From positions 2,704,001-2,768,000 of the forward strand of contig NC_022657.1 of NCBI RefSeq assembly GCF_000494755.1: 64,000 bases of DNA. Direction: 5' to 3'. The stretch is from Amorphoplanes friuliensis DSM 7358 (lineage in GTDB: Bacteria; Actinomycetota; Actinomycetes; Mycobacteriales; Micromonosporaceae). Positions 26,008 to 35,129 of the stretch are shown here, in pieces (position 1 is the stretch's first letter; each line of letters opens with the position of its first letter). Both the position numbers and the translations under genes were made by a program. A model generated the notes under the pieces. That model saw only the letters and a program-made list of their open reading frames with translations. It did not search any database and was not told where the DNA came from.

Positions 26008-26040
26008 CCGTGCCGGTCGCGCTGATGGCGACCGGCACGG
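26008..26040. terminator. Bidirectional hairpin terminator between convergent genes
   Basis: A perfect 13-bp stem (CCGTGCCGGTCGC pairing with its complement at 26028-26040) encloses a 7-base loop. It lies between the convergent stops at 25994 and 26055. No U-tract follows, as is usual in actinomycetes. Confidence 0.8.
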
Positions 26041-26054
26041 GACGAGAGCTCCGT

Positions 26055-27623
26055 CTAGCCGCGGCGCCACTTCTGGTTCGCGCCGCCCGTGCACTCCCAC
26101 AGCACCAGCACGGCGCCGTCGTTGGGGTTCCAGGCGTCGATGTCGGCGCACTTGTTCGCCTGCGGGTTCACCAGGTCACCGGCGGCCGACAGGACCCACT
26201 GCTGCGCCGGGTTGCCGGAGCAGGTGACGATCTGCAGGATCGCGCCGTTCGCCGTCGAGCCCCACGCCACGTCCATGCACTTGTTGTTCCCGGTACGCAG
26301 CGTGCCGTTGACGAACTCCCACTTCTGGGCCGCGGAGCCGTTGCAGTTCCACATCTGCACCCGTACGCCGTCGGAGAAGTTGCCGTTCGGGATGTCCAGG
26401 CAACGGCCGTTCAGGGCGCTGATGACCGCACCGCCGGCGCTGCCCCCTCCGCTGGTGACCAGGGCGATGCCCCACCGCGACAGGATCGGGTTGACCGGCT
26501 GGAACCAGGTCTGCGGGCTGGCCGAGCCGCAGCCGCCGGAGATACCGGAGGTGACGCCCTGGGCCTGGTTACCGGCGATGACCGAACCACCCGAGTCGCC
26601 CGGGTTGGCGCAGGCGTTCATCCGGCTCATGCCGTACACGGGGCCGTTCGAGTAGTTGATCGTCTCGTTGCGACCCTGCAGGGTGCCGCAGGTCCACGAG
26701 GAGGTGCGGCCCGAGCGGCAGATCGAGGAACCGATCGCGGCGTCGTTGGAGCCGGCCACGATCACGTTGCCGCCGGAGTAGTTGTTCACCCACGGCTGCG
26801 GGGTCCAGTTGCCGTTGGCGGCGACGTAGGCCATGTCGGTGTTCGGGAACTCCGACTCCTGGAAGCTGCCCAGGTCGACGTTGTTGAAGCCCTTGACCGG
26901 GGCGCCCCGGCCGCCGCAGTGACCGGCGGTCACAAAACCGGGCGCACCGCCCCGGCGAGCGGGGAAGCCGACCGAGCAGAGCGTGTTGCCGTTGATCACG
27001 TACTGGTCGCCGCCGCGGATGTCGTACACCGGCTTGGGTGCGGTCGCGGAGGTCTCGACGGTGACCTCGGCGACGCCGCTGTCCTTGGCGAACTTGCGGG
27101 CCTTGGCCTCGGCTCCGGGCTTGACCGTCACGACGACGCTGTTGGTCGCCGGGTCGATACGCCAGGCGCGGATGGTGTCGTCCGCCTTGGCCCCGCGCTT
27201 GTCGAGCTTCGCCCGGTCGGCCGCGAGAGCGCTCTCACTGCGGTCGACAAGGTAGGCCTCGGCACCCTCGGCCCGGACCTCCTTCGCGGCGGTCTCGGTG
27301 GTGACGGCGACGGTCAGGCGCTCCTCGCCCTTCTTGATCCAGGCGCCGCCGTACTGTTTGCCCAGCTTCGCCTGCAGGCGCTTCTGCACGACCGGTGCCG
27401 CGGCCTCGGTGCGCAGGCGCTCGGCGATCTGCGCGTCGCTGAGCTTCAGGTCGCGCTTCATCGCCGCGACGACACCGGCCGGCAGGTCCAGGGTCTGCGG
27501 CACGTCGACCCGCGGGTACGGACTGGGGGAGGGTTTGTCGGCGGCAAAACTCAGCAAGGGCGTCATGCCGACCGCCGCCACCGCAACTGCGGCAACCGCG
27601 ATCCACCGGTACGGACGAGCCAT
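26055..27623 (-). CDS. Secreted S1 (streptogrisin-type) protease with ricin-type lectin domain
   Basis: The 522-residue preproenzyme has a signal peptide (VAAVAVAAVGMTPLLSFAA). An alpha-lytic-protease-type propeptide spans about residues 40-195. The chymotrypsin-fold protease has VTAGHC (His), NTDMAY (Asp) and NPGDSGGSV (Ser), and its paired cysteines are as in streptogrisins. A C-terminal ricin B-type beta-trefoil of about 125 residues carries three QxW repeats (AAQKWEF, PAQQWVL, ANQKWRR). The lectin probably tethers the protease to polysaccharide. GAGGAG precedes the ATG. Single gene, sharing a terminator with the convergent hydrolase. Confidence 0.93.
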   Translation of the reverse strand: MARPYRWIAVAAVAVAAVGMTPLLSFAADKPSPSPYPRVDVPQTLDLPAGVVAAMKRDLKLSDAQIAERLRTEAAAPVVQKRLQAKLGKQYGGAWIKKGEERLTVAVTTETAAKEVRAEGAEAYLVDRSESALAADRAKLDKRGAKADDTIRAWRIDPATNSVVVTVKPGAEAKARKFAKDSGVAEVTVETSATAPKPVYDIRGGDQYVINGNTLCSVGFPARRGGAPGFVTAGHCGGRGAPVKGFNNVDLGSFQESEFPNTDMAYVAANGNWTPQPWVNNYSGGNVIVAGSNDAAIGSSICRSGRTSSWTCGTLQGRNETINYSNGPVYGMSRMNACANPGDSGGSVIAGNQAQGVTSGISGGCGSASPQTWFQPVNPILSRWGIALVTSGGGSAGGAVISALNGRCLDIPNGNFSDGVRVQMWNCNGSAAQKWEFVNGTLRTGNNKCMDVAWGSTANGAILQIVTCSGNPAQQWVLSAAGDLVNPQANKCADIDAWNPNDGAVLVLWECTGGANQKWRRG

Positions 27624-27763
27624 GGGGGGACTCCTCGAGTGGGGGAACGTGAACGAATACCTCGCTCACTCGCATCGAAGTCTGCTGATTCTTTAACAAA
27701 GTGTCAAGAATCAGCGAGATCCCCCCGCTGGTACGTGACCTGCACCTTTCGCCGGTCCGCCGT

Positions 27764-28504
27764 TCACTCCCAGCGGAACCAGCGGGCGGCGACCACCATC
27801 GGGACGACCGTCCACAGCACGAGCACTGCCAGGTGGGACCACGCCGGCCAGCTGCCACTGGCCGCCTGGTTCAGCGCCTGCGCCGCCGCGCCGAAGGGCA
27901 GCAGCGCGATGATCTGCCGCACCACGTCCGGCAGCACCTGGATCGGCACGTAGATGCCGGCCGCGAACATCGCGGGGAACAACGCCGCCAGGCCGACAGC
28001 CTGGGCGGCCTTCGCGGTGCGTGCCAGCGCGGTGATCACCGAGCCGGTCGCCAGCCCGGCGAGGGTGGCGAGCAGCAGAGTCACCCCGTACGCGAGGGGC
28101 TGTTCCGGCAGCGCGACGCCCCAGACCAAGCGGCCGACGGCAATGGCGAGCACACCGCCGAGGATCGCGGCCACGGCGTGCAGGGCCATCTGCGCGATCA
28201 ACAGGTCGGCCAGCCGAGCCGGTGTCGTACGCATCCGGCGCAGGATGCCGCGTTCCCGGTAACCGGTCAGGGTGCCCGGCAGGGACAGCAGACTCGCCGT
28301 GACCAGGGCGACGAGCACCACGCTCGGCACGTAGAAGTCGATGATCCGGTTACCGCCCAGCCCTTCGTCGATCTCCCGGTACTTCGGGATCAGGCCGAAA
28401 CCGAGGAGCAGCAGGGACGGGAAGGCGAGCACCCAGAACAGCGAGCCCGGCTCCCGGGCGAACAGCTTGGTCTCGGCCTTGAGCACGGCGGCGGACGCGG
28501 ACAT
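27764..28504 (-). CDS. ABC-2 type transporter permease
   Basis: The 246-residue permease has six predicted membrane helices (SLFWVLAFPSLLLLGFGLIP, FYVPSVVLVALVTASLLSLP and others). The short intracellular motif YRERGILRRMRTTPARLADL after the second helix is typical of ABC-2 exporters of the drug-resistance/antibiotic type. It starts one base after the stop of the ATPase gene, so it forms an exporter with it. Substrate unknown; no resistance or biosynthesis genes are adjacent. Confidence 0.9.
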   Translation of the reverse strand: MSASAAVLKAETKLFAREPGSLFWVLAFPSLLLLGFGLIPKYREIDEGLGGNRIIDFYVPSVVLVALVTASLLSLPGTLTGYRERGILRRMRTTPARLADLLIAQMALHAVAAILGGVLAIAVGRLVWGVALPEQPLAYGVTLLLATLAGLATGSVITALARTAKAAQAVGLAALFPAMFAAGIYVPIQVLPDVVRQIIALLPFGAAAQALNQAASGSWPAWSHLAVLVLWTVVPMVVAARWFRWE

Positions 28505-28505
28505 G

Positions 28506-29423
28506 TCAGGATCCCTCCGGTGCCTCGGCGTTCGCGGTGATGCTCAGGAACGCGTCGTCCAGGGTGGCGTCCACGATGCGCAGCCCCTGCGCTGAGATGC
28601 GCTCACGCACGATCATGGAGATCAGGGCGTCGACCGTGTCGTCGCTGCCCCGGACAACCACCTTCGCCCCCTCGTAGGCGACCGACACAGTGCCCGGGAG
28701 AGACTCGAGCTTGCCCTCCGGCAGCGGCTCCGACAGCCGGAACGAAATCACGATGGCACCCGCCGAGCTGCTGATCAGTTCATCCGGGGTGCCGAGGGCC
28801 ACCACCTCGCCCCGGTCGAACACCGCGACCCTGTCGCACAGGTACTGCGCTTCCTCCATGAAGTGCGTGACCAGCAGGATCGTCACACCGGAGGCGTTGA
28901 TGTCCCGGACCAGCTCCCAGGTCCGGCGGCGGGCGCGAGGGTCGAGCGCGGTGGTCAGCTCGTCGAACACCACCACCCGCGGATTGCCCAGCAGGCTGAG
29001 CGCGATGAACAGGCGCTGTTTCTGGCCGCCGGAGAGCTTGCCGAACCGCCGGCTCAGCTGCTCCTCGAGGTCCAGGCGCTCGACCAGAGGCCGCCAGTCG
29101 GCGGGCCCGGCGTAGAAGGCGCTGTACATCTCCAGCGTTTCCTGCACTGTCAGCTTGGGCTGCAGGTCGCTCGCCTGCAGCTGCACCCCGAGAATCCTTG
29201 TCACCTCGTCGCGCTGCCGGTGCGGGTCGAACCCGGCCACCCGGATCGTGCCGGCGTCGGGGATCCGCAGACCCTCCACGCACTCCACCACGGTGGTCTT
29301 CCCTGCCCCGTTCGGGCCGAGGATGCCGAAAACCTCACCCTCAGCGACGGTGAAGCTCACGTCGTCTACCGCCGTCACGGCGCCGTAGGTCTTGCGCAGA
29401 CCCTGAACATCGACGATGGACAC
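28506..29423 (-). CDS. ABC transporter ATP-binding protein
   Basis: The 305-residue ATPase has Walker A GPNGAGKTT, Q-loop LGVQLQASDLQPKLTVQETL, signature LSGGQKQR, Walker B VVVFDELTTALDP and the H-loop LLVTHFMEEAQYL. The usual DEPT after Walker B reads DELT. The C-terminal 80 residues form the DrrA-like extension of antibiotic/lipid exporters. GTG start with a strong GGGGAGGGGA upstream. Partner of the permease immediately downstream. Confidence 0.92.
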   Translation of the reverse strand: MSIVDVQGLRKTYGAVTAVDDVSFTVAEGEVFGILGPNGAGKTTVVECVEGLRIPDAGTIRVAGFDPHRQRDEVTRILGVQLQASDLQPKLTVQETLEMYSAFYAGPADWRPLVERLDLEEQLSRRFGKLSGGQKQRLFIALSLLGNPRVVVFDELTTALDPRARRRTWELVRDINASGVTILLVTHFMEEAQYLCDRVAVFDRGEVVALGTPDELISSSAGAIVISFRLSEPLPEGKLESLPGTVSVAYEGAKVVVRGSDDTVDALISMIVRERISAQGLRIVDATLDDAFLSITANAEAPEGS

Positions 29424-29463
29424 GGGCGTCCCCTCCCCAGGAGGAATCCGGCGAGCGGGAGCC

Positions 29464-30231
29464 TCAGATGGTGACTCCGGTCAGTCGTGCGCAGAGTGCG
29501 AGCAGTCCGTCCTGATTCTCCGGAGCGTTCTCCCTCGGGCCCGGCCGCCATGCGCGTTCCGTGTCGTAGTAGTCCGCAGGCACCGCATCCGCCGTCGCCA
29601 GCCGGGCCAGACGCTCACCCGCATGAGCGGCATCCAGCGGCGCGCTGTCGCCGTTACGCAAGGTCATCTGGGTCGCCACCCAGCCTGGATCAAAGGCCAG
29701 ACTCTGCACCTGCGGCCGGCGGCGGCCGACACCCAGGGCCAGCAGGATCAGGTGCAGTTTGGTGTCCTGGTAGGCCTGCCAGCCGTCGAACGGTCGCCGC
29801 TCGAAGTTCGGATCATCGAGGTCCAGCAGGCCGTCGCCCGCCAGCGCCGACGATACGAAGATCAAGCGCTGGGCACCGGACAGCAAACCCGTCACCAGGT
29901 ACGCCGAAAGCGTGTTGACCTGGAACATCAGCTCGTTGCCGTCGGTCGTCAGCTGCCGCTCGGTGGCGTGCTTGAGGCCGAGGCCGGCGTTGAGCACGAC
30001 GGTGTCGAAGGGTCCGAACTTCTCGGCCTGCGCCGCCATGTCCCGGGTCTGCTGGAACGAGGCGAGATCCGCGACGACCACGCCGGCGGCCCGGGGTACC
30101 GCGGCGAGTGCTTCCTCCGCCCGCTGCTCGTTGCGCGCGTGCAGGACCACCTCGTGCCCGGACTCGGTCAGTGCGGCCGCTGCGGCCTGCCCGATTCCCG
30201 CGGACGAACCGGTGATGAGGATCGTGGCCAA
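29464..30231 (-). CDS. Short-chain dehydrogenase/reductase
   Basis: A 255-residue SDR with the cofactor motif TGSSAGIG (residues 7-14), NAG in VLNAGLG, catalytic Ser in FVSSALAGDG and the YQDTK (YxxxK) motif; it lacks a membrane segment. The substrate loop contains DDPNFERRPFDGW, resembling retinol-dehydrogenase-like SDRs. The best start is a TTG at 30231, since no ATG or GTG fits before the Rossmann strand and GGAAAGG lies nine bases upstream. It is probably transcribed with the ABC genes, 40 bp further on. Substrate unknown. Confidence 0.85.
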   Translation of the reverse strand: MATILITGSSAGIGQAAAAALTESGHEVVLHARNEQRAEEALAAVPRAAGVVVADLASFQQTRDMAAQAEKFGPFDTVVLNAGLGLKHATERQLTTDGNELMFQVNTLSAYLVTGLLSGAQRLIFVSSALAGDGLLDLDDPNFERRPFDGWQAYQDTKLHLILLALGVGRRRPQVQSLAFDPGWVATQMTLRNGDSAPLDAAHAGERLARLATADAVPADYYDTERAWRPGPRENAPENQDGLLALCARLTGVTI

Positions 30232-30287
30232 TGTGGCCCGCCTTTCCGAGAGTGAGCCCCACTGTAGACCGGGCCGTGACGCGCGTG

Positions 30288-30322
30288 GGGGCGGTCGATC
30301 ACAGCATGATGTCGACCGCCCC
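30288..30322 (-). terminator. Hairpin terminator after the aldehyde dehydrogenase gene
   Basis: A perfect 11-bp stem (GGGGCGGTCGA with its complement at 30312-30322) encloses a 13-base loop. It starts 13 bp beyond the leftward aldehyde dehydrogenase stop at 30336, so it should end that operon before the SDR gene. Confidence 0.7.
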
Positions 30323-30335
30323 ACGATGCCGCCGC

Positions 30336-31706
30336 CTACGGCGTGAGAGTGATCGTGACCGTCCGTGTGTAGAAGTCGCGGGCCGCGGTGCCCTGCTCGC
30401 GAGGGCCGTAGCTCGACTCCTTCTCGCCCCCGAACGGGGCATGGAAGTCGACCCCGGTGGTCGGGGCGTTGACCTTCACCATGCCCACGTCCAGCTGGTC
30501 CGTCAGGGTCAGCGCCGCTGCGAGGTTCTGCGTGTAGACGGCGGCGACCAGCCCGTGGCGCACGTTGTTGGCGGTTCGCACCGCTGCGTCGGCGGACTCT
30601 GCCGGCAGCACCGCACAGACCGGTCCGAAATACTCCTCGCTCAGCAGGTCGTCACCGGGCGGCACGTCCGCCAGGACCGTCGGCGCCTGGAACCAGCCGT
30701 CGCCGCCGGGCTGGCGGGTACCGGTCAGCACCTGGGCGCCGCCTGCCTCGGCCCGCCGTACCGCCGCCCGGATCGCCTCGACCGGCCGCGACTCGATGAG
30801 CGGACCGACCACCGTGGCCGGGTCCGCCGGATCACCCACCGGCAGCGCCGCGACGGCTGCGGCGAGCCGCTCGGCGAACGGCGCGGCATCGCCGACCACG
30901 ATCACCCGGCTGGTGGCGGTGCACTTCTGTCCGGCGTAGCCCATCGCCGCCGCGGCGATCGCGGTCGCCGCGGCGTCCTGGTCGGCGTCCGGGAGCACGA
31001 TGGCGGCGTTCTGACCCCCCATCTCGCACTGCACCGGGATGCCGCGCGTCGCCGCCCGCACCGCGACTGCCTGTCCGGCTCTCACCGAGCCGGTGAACGA
31101 GATGGCGTCGGCCGCATCGACCAGGGCTTCGCCGGTGCCGGCCAGGCCGGTCAGGATCGTCAGTACGCCGCGGGGGAGCGCGTCGGCGAACAGTTCGGCC
31201 AGCCGTAGCGCCACCGCCGAGGACTGGGGTGCGGGCTTGAGGAGAACGGTGTTGCCGAAGGCCAGGGCCGGCGCGGCCTTCCAGAGCGGAATCGCCACCG
31301 GGAAGTTCCAGGGGGTGATCAGCCCGACGACGCCGTGCGGGCGGCGCCGGGTGTGCAGGAGTGAAACACCGTCGGCCGGTGGATACACCTCACCCTCGGG
31401 ATGCAGGGCCTGCTGGGCGAAGTAGCGCAGGATCGCGACGCCGCGGCCGATCTCGGCGCCGGCCTCGCCGACCGGCTTCCCGACCTCCCGGACCACCAGG
31501 TCGGTCAGTTCACCGGTCGCCGACACCACGGCCTCGGCGCAGGCATGAAGGGCAGCCGCCCGCGCCTGCGCCGGTCCGCGTCCCCAAGCGGCAGCGGCGT
31601 CCCGGGCCAGGCCGGCGGCTGTCGCCACCTCGTCCGGTGCCGTGTCGGGAACGCGCACGACCAGGTCCGACGGCGCCTGCGGTGAACGGCTCTCGATCGT
31701 CGTCAC
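30336..31706 (-). CDS. NAD(P)-dependent aldehyde dehydrogenase (probable alpha-ketoglutaric semialdehyde dehydrogenase)
   Basis: The 456-residue ALDH carries the core motifs: [26 protein letters not shown], the general-base Glu in CEMGGQN, the catalytic Cys in [12 protein letters not shown] and the C-terminal APFGG(E)K segment. Its start overlaps the stop of the FAH-family dehydratase (ATGA). In non-phosphorylative pentose pathways a KDA/KDX dehydratase makes alpha-ketoglutaric semialdehyde, which this kind of ALDH oxidises to 2-oxoglutarate. That role rests on the pairing and is inference. A general ALDH is the alternative. Confidence 0.88.
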   Translation of the reverse strand: MTTIESRSPQAPSDLVVRVPDTAPDEVATAAGLARDAAAAWGRGPAQARAAALHACAEAVVSATGELTDLVVREVGKPVGEAGAEIGRGVAILRYFAQQALHPEGEVYPPADGVSLLHTRRRPHGVVGLITPWNFPVAIPLWKAAPALAFGNTVLLKPAPQSSAVALRLAELFADALPRGVLTILTGLAGTGEALVDAADAISFTGSVRAGQAVAVRAATRGIPVQCEMGGQNAAIVLPDADQDAAATAIAAAAMGYAGQKCTATSRVIVVGDAAPFAERLAAAVAALPVGDPADPATVVGPLIESRPVEAIRAAVRRAEAGGAQVLTGTRQPGGDGWFQAPTVLADVPPGDDLLSEEYFGPVCAVLPAESADAAVRTANNVRHGLVAAVYTQNLAAALTLTDQLDVGMVKVNAPTTGVDFHAPFGGEKESSYGPREQGTAARDFYTRTVTITLTP

Positions 31707-32572
31707 GGTTGTCCCTTTCCTCGGGAAGCATCGCCGACAGCGACGACGGTGTTGGTCAACGTCCCGAAGGCCTCGGACGTTATCTCGATCGTGTCACCCA
31801 CTCGCGTGGTGAACTCGGCTCCGGGCACAACACCGGTGCCGGTCAGCAGAACCACGCCGGCCGGGAAGCTCAGCGCCCGGAACAACCAGCCGGCCAGGTC
31901 CTCGAAACACCGGGTCATCGCCGACGTCGAGGTCGTTCCCGCGTACGCCTGGTGTCCGTCACGCAGCACCCGCAACCCGATCGGGAACGGACCCGGGCCC
32001 GCCACCCAGCTCGGCACGATGGCCGGGCCCAGCGCGCAGGAGCGGTCGTAGATCTTGGCTTGCGGCAGGTAGAGGGGGTTCTCGCCCTCGATCGACCGGC
32101 TGCTCATGTCGTTGCCCAGGGTGTACCCGAACACTTCGCCGGCCGCGTTGAGCACCAGGCCGACCTCGGCCTCGGGAACATCCCAGCCGGAGTCGGTGCG
32201 GATGCCGACCGCGTCGCCGGTGCCGACGACCCGCCACGGGCTGGACTTGAGGAAGAGCTCCGGGCGGTCGCTGTCGTAAACCTGGTCGTAGAGCGAGCCG
32301 TGCCCCGACTCCTCCTTGCGCCCGTCGCGGCTGCGCAGGTAGGTGACCCCGGCCGCCCATACTTCCTGCCGGTCCACGGGTGGCAGCGTCGGGTCGCCGG
32401 GTCTGTCGCCGCGGGCCTGGTGGCCGGCTGCTTCGACCGCAGCGCGAGCCTGGTCGAGCGGCAGGGCGAGCAGGCCGGCGAGAGTGCCGTCGAGGTCGCC
32501 CCACTTGCCGTCCTGGCACACCGCCCAGCGCGAGCCGTCGCCGGTACGCAAGTGGTGAAGAGATGTCAGCAT
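31703..32572 (-). CDS. FAH-superfamily 2-keto-3-deoxypentonate dehydratase-like enzyme
   Basis: The 289-residue protein matches, from memory, archaeal 2-keto-3-deoxyarabinonate dehydratase along its core. Shared pieces are [10 protein letters not shown], the [13 protein letters not shown] segment, the metal-binding EAEVGLVLN with [31 protein letters not shown] and the TGTGVVPG loop. It should remove water from a 2-keto-3-deoxy sugar acid on the way to alpha-ketoglutaric semialdehyde. ATG 32572 has GGAGG six bases upstream; longer frames to 32617 lack one. First gene of the leftward operon, divergent from IclR. Confidence 0.82.
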   Translation of the reverse strand: MLTSLHHLRTGDGSRWAVCQDGKWGDLDGTLAGLLALPLDQARAAVEAAGHQARGDRPGDPTLPPVDRQEVWAAGVTYLRSRDGRKEESGHGSLYDQVYDSDRPELFLKSSPWRVVGTGDAVGIRTDSGWDVPEAEVGLVLNAAGEVFGYTLGNDMSSRSIEGENPLYLPQAKIYDRSCALGPAIVPSWVAGPGPFPIGLRVLRDGHQAYAGTTSTSAMTRCFEDLAGWLFRALSFPAGVVLLTGTGVVPGAEFTTRVGDTIEITSEAFGTLTNTVVAVGDASRGKGQP

Positions 32573-32682
32573 TCGCATCCTCCGGATGTGGGATTGCCGA
32601 TGAGGACTCCGGAACACCAGGCCAGGGCCGGGCTGGTTACCCTCTGCAGGAGCCGGTCCGGCGTTGGGAAGGGACTATCGAC

Positions 32683-33453
32683 ATGCCCCGTGTGGTACCG
32701 GCGGTCATCCGCGCACTCGACGTCCTCGAACTGTTCCTGGACCGCCCTGAACTCTCGGCCCGTGACGTGATGGAGCGGCTCGACCTGCCCCGCACCACCG
32801 TCCACGAGCTGCTCGTCACGCTCGAGGCCCGCTCGTACCTGATCTCCGTCCCGGGCCAGCCGGTGCGGTACCGGCTCGGTATGCCCGTGTTCCAGCTCGG
32901 CGCCGCCTTTGCCGGCCGGCTCGACCTGGTCCGCGAGGCGCAGGATGTCGCGCGTGACGTGGCCGCGGCGTGCGACGAGGCGGTCCACGTGGCCGTGCTC
33001 GACGGCGCCGATGTCATCTACCTGGTCAAGGTCGACAGCACCCACCCCGTCCGGATGGTCTCCGCGGTCGGCCGGCGGTTGCCGGCCCACTGCACAGCGG
33101 TCGGCAAGATCCTGCTGTCGGATCTGGATCAGGCGGCTCTGGACGACATCCTCGCGAAGGGTTCTCTGCCGGGCATGACCCCGACGAGCATCACCGACCC
33201 GGACCTGCTGCGGGCCCAACTCGAAGAAGTCCGGGCCGAGGGCGTCGCGGTCGACAACGGCGAGTCCGACAGCGCCATGCGCTGCGTGGCGGCGGCGGTC
33301 CGGGACCACTCCGGTGCCGTCGTGGCGGCAATGAGCGTCTCCGCGCCGACCATCCGCTGGACGGCGGAGTCGCACGTGGAGTGGACCGAGCTGGTCCGTG
33401 ACGGCGCTGCCCGGCTGTCCGCCCACATGGGACACGTGGCGCCGGCCCGGTAA
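32683..33453 (+). CDS. IclR-family transcriptional regulator
   Basis: The 256-residue regulator has an N-terminal winged helix (VIRALDVLELFLDRPELSAR, then LDLPRTTVHELLVTLEARSY) and a C-terminal IclR effector domain with GRRLPAHCTAVGKILLSDL and the EGVAVDNGES segment. GGAAGGG lies upstream of the ATG. It sits between the leftward dehydratase/ALDH operon and the rightward ABC uptake operon, so it probably links substrate uptake to catabolism, with a sugar acid as effector. A likely operator is the inverted repeat at 33538. Confidence 0.92.
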   Translation: MPRVVPAVIRALDVLELFLDRPELSARDVMERLDLPRTTVHELLVTLEARSYLISVPGQPVRYRLGMPVFQLGAAFAGRLDLVREAQDVARDVAAACDEAVHVAVLDGADVIYLVKVDSTHPVRMVSAVGRRLPAHCTAVGKILLSDLDQAALDDILAKGSLPGMTPTSITDPDLLRAQLEEVRAEGVAVDNGESDSAMRCVAAAVRDHSGAVVAAMSVSAPTIRWTAESHVEWTELVRDGAARLSAHMGHVAPAR

Positions 33454-33491
33454 CCGGGCGGCCGTTCCCGGTCGGAAATTACATCGAAACA

Positions 33492-33521
33492 TTGACACCT
33501 CTCACGGGGGTCCTCTAGCGT
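33492..33521 (+). promoter_or_regulatory. Housekeeping-type promoter of the ABC uptake operon
   Basis: TTGACA at 33492-33497 and TAGCGT at 33516-33521 are separated by 18 bp, a good actinomycete vegetative -35/-10 pair (TAnnnT-type -10). Transcription would start near 33528, leaving a leader of about 170 bases. Confidence 0.65.
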
Positions 33522-33537
33522 CGCGTCCACCCGAAAC

Positions 33538-33564
33538 GATATCTCGAACGCGGTTCGAAATATC
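33538..33564. promoter_or_regulatory. Inverted-repeat operator just downstream of the promoter
   Basis: GATATCTCGAAC (33538-33549) and GTTCGAAATATC (33553-33564) pair at 11 of 12 bases across a 3-bp spacer. The repeat starts about ten bases after the predicted transcription start, the place for a roadblock repressor. IclR encoded directly upstream is the obvious candidate. No copy was seen in the other side of the IclR gene (32573-32682). Confidence 0.7.
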
Positions 33565-33698
33565 GAACATGGCTCGCCGGATCTGCGAAGTGGCGGATCC
33601 CGAGCCCGACGACGAGGCGATGCGCCCCTGGTCGCCGGCACCAAGACACAGCTGAACCCCGAGAAACGCGATGAAGCGAAATGAGGGAGGCGATGTCC

Positions 33699-35129
33699 AT
33701 GAAGGACAAGCCGTTGTGGTCCCGGCGCGGCGTTCTGGGGATGGGGGTGGGGGTGCTCGGGGCGGCCGGTCTGGCCGCGTGCGGGGACACCTCCGAGTCG
33801 CCGTCCACAGCGCTTCCCGAGGTTCCGAAAGAACTGGTCGACGCCGCGGCGGCGGTGAAGGGCACGTCGATGGGGGTGCTGTCGCAGAAGCTGTACTCGG
33901 CGGCGGCCAACGAAGCGCTCGACAACTCGATCAAGAAGTTCGCCGACAGCACCGGGACGAAGATCGGGAACAACCTGATCCAGGCCGACGCCGGTGACGT
34001 GGTGGCCAAGATCGACGCCGAGGTCAAGGGCGGCGTGGCGCGTGACCTGGCCTTCATGACCGACTCGCGGTTCATCGCGCAGTTCCACGCGCTGGGTGAT
34101 CTCGAGGACGTGACCGACGTCGTCGAGGCACTGACGGCAAAATACGGCGAACCCTGTGCGGAGGCCAAGAACTTCTGCGTCTTCGACGGCAAGTGGTTCG
34201 CGATCCCGTACCACTTCATCGGTATCGGATCGCTCCTGCGCAAGGACTGGATGCAGGAGAAGGGCATCACCGCGAAGGACGTCTACACCTGGGAGGAACT
34301 GCGCGATCTGTGCCTGTCCATCTCCGATCCGGCCAAGCGCCGATTCGGCTGGGGGATGACCGTCAACCGCTCAGGTGACGGCAACGGCATGATCGAGGCG
34401 CTGATCAACTCCTACGGCGGGGCGATCACCACCAACGACGGCCGTAAGGTCACGTTCGATTCCCCCGAGACGGTCCAGGCGGTGACCTTCCTCGGCGACA
34501 TCTACACCAATCCCAAGTTCAAGCCGATGCTGCCACCGGGCGTGGCGAGCTGGACCGACACCAGCAACAACGAGAACTGGCTCGCCGGGATCCTCGGCTA
34601 CACCCGCAACAGCTTCAGCATCTACGCCGACTCCAAGACCAAGAAGAATCCCGTGTACGCCAACACGCACGTCTTCTCCGACTGCATCGGGCCGGCGACC
34701 GACAAGTCACTGTTGCTCGGCCAGTCCCAGGGCTTCGTGGTCTTCAAGGGCGCCAAGAACCCGACACTCGCCAAGCTCCTGGCGCAATACCTGATCACCG
34801 CGCCGGCGCTGGTCGGGGTGTCGAAGGAGGCACCCGGTCTGGTGATGCCCGCTTGGGAGAAGGTCTGGGACGCCGACCCGTACTTCGCCAGCGGTGACCC
34901 CGCTTTTCCGCTGCTGCGCAACATGTCCCAGCAGCCGCTGCCGCTGTCCACCAAGAACGGCCTGGCCTTCCCGCAGAAGCCCAGCGCCGGCCAGCAGGCC
35001 GTCGTTGCGGCGTACGTCCTCACCGACATGATGCAGCAGGTCGTGCAGGGAACAGCGCCCGCGCAGGCCGTCACCGCCGCCCACGCGAAGATGGTGCAGA
35101 TCTTCGCCCAGCAGGGGCTGCCCCAGTGA
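33699..35129 (+). CDS. ABC transporter extracellular solute-binding lipoprotein (carbohydrate type)
   Basis: The 476-residue binding protein has a Tat-like signal (SRRGVLGMGVGVLGAAGLAA) with a lipobox ending in LAAC, so it is exported and lipid-anchored. The mature part is a family-1-type periplasmic-binding fold with TWEELRDLCLSISDPAKRRF and GMIEALINSYGG. ATG 33699 is nine bases after GGGAGG; ATGs at 33681 and 33693 are in frame but badly spaced. The stop overlaps the permease start (GTGA). Its substrate is probably the sugar acid or the sugar feeding the adjacent dehydratase/ALDH pathway. Confidence 0.88.
   Translation: MKDKPLWSRRGVLGMGVGVLGAAGLAACGDTSESPSTALPEVPKELVDAAAAVKGTSMGVLSQKLYSAAANEALDNSIKKFADSTGTKIGNNLIQADAGDVVAKIDAEVKGGVARDLAFMTDSRFIAQFHALGDLEDVTDVVEALTAKYGEPCAEAKNFCVFDGKWFAIPYHFIGIGSLLRKDWMQEKGITAKDVYTWEELRDLCLSISDPAKRRFGWGMTVNRSGDGNGMIEALINSYGGAITTNDGRKVTFDSPETVQAVTFLGDIYTNPKFKPMLPPGVASWTDTSNNENWLAGILGYTRNSFSIYADSKTKKNPVYANTHVFSDCIGPATDKSLLLGQSQGFVVFKGAKNPTLAKLLAQYLITAPALVGVSKEAPGLVMPAWEKVWDADPYFASGDPAFPLLRNMSQQPLPLSTKNGLAFPQKPSAGQQAVVAAYVLTDMMQQVVQGTAPAQAVTAAHAKMVQIFAQQGLPQ

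Noticed and set aside
27764..30231. Antibiotic biosynthesis and resistance cluster around the ABC-2 exporter
   Set aside because: Only an exporter and one SDR are present, with no biosynthetic enzymes nearby.
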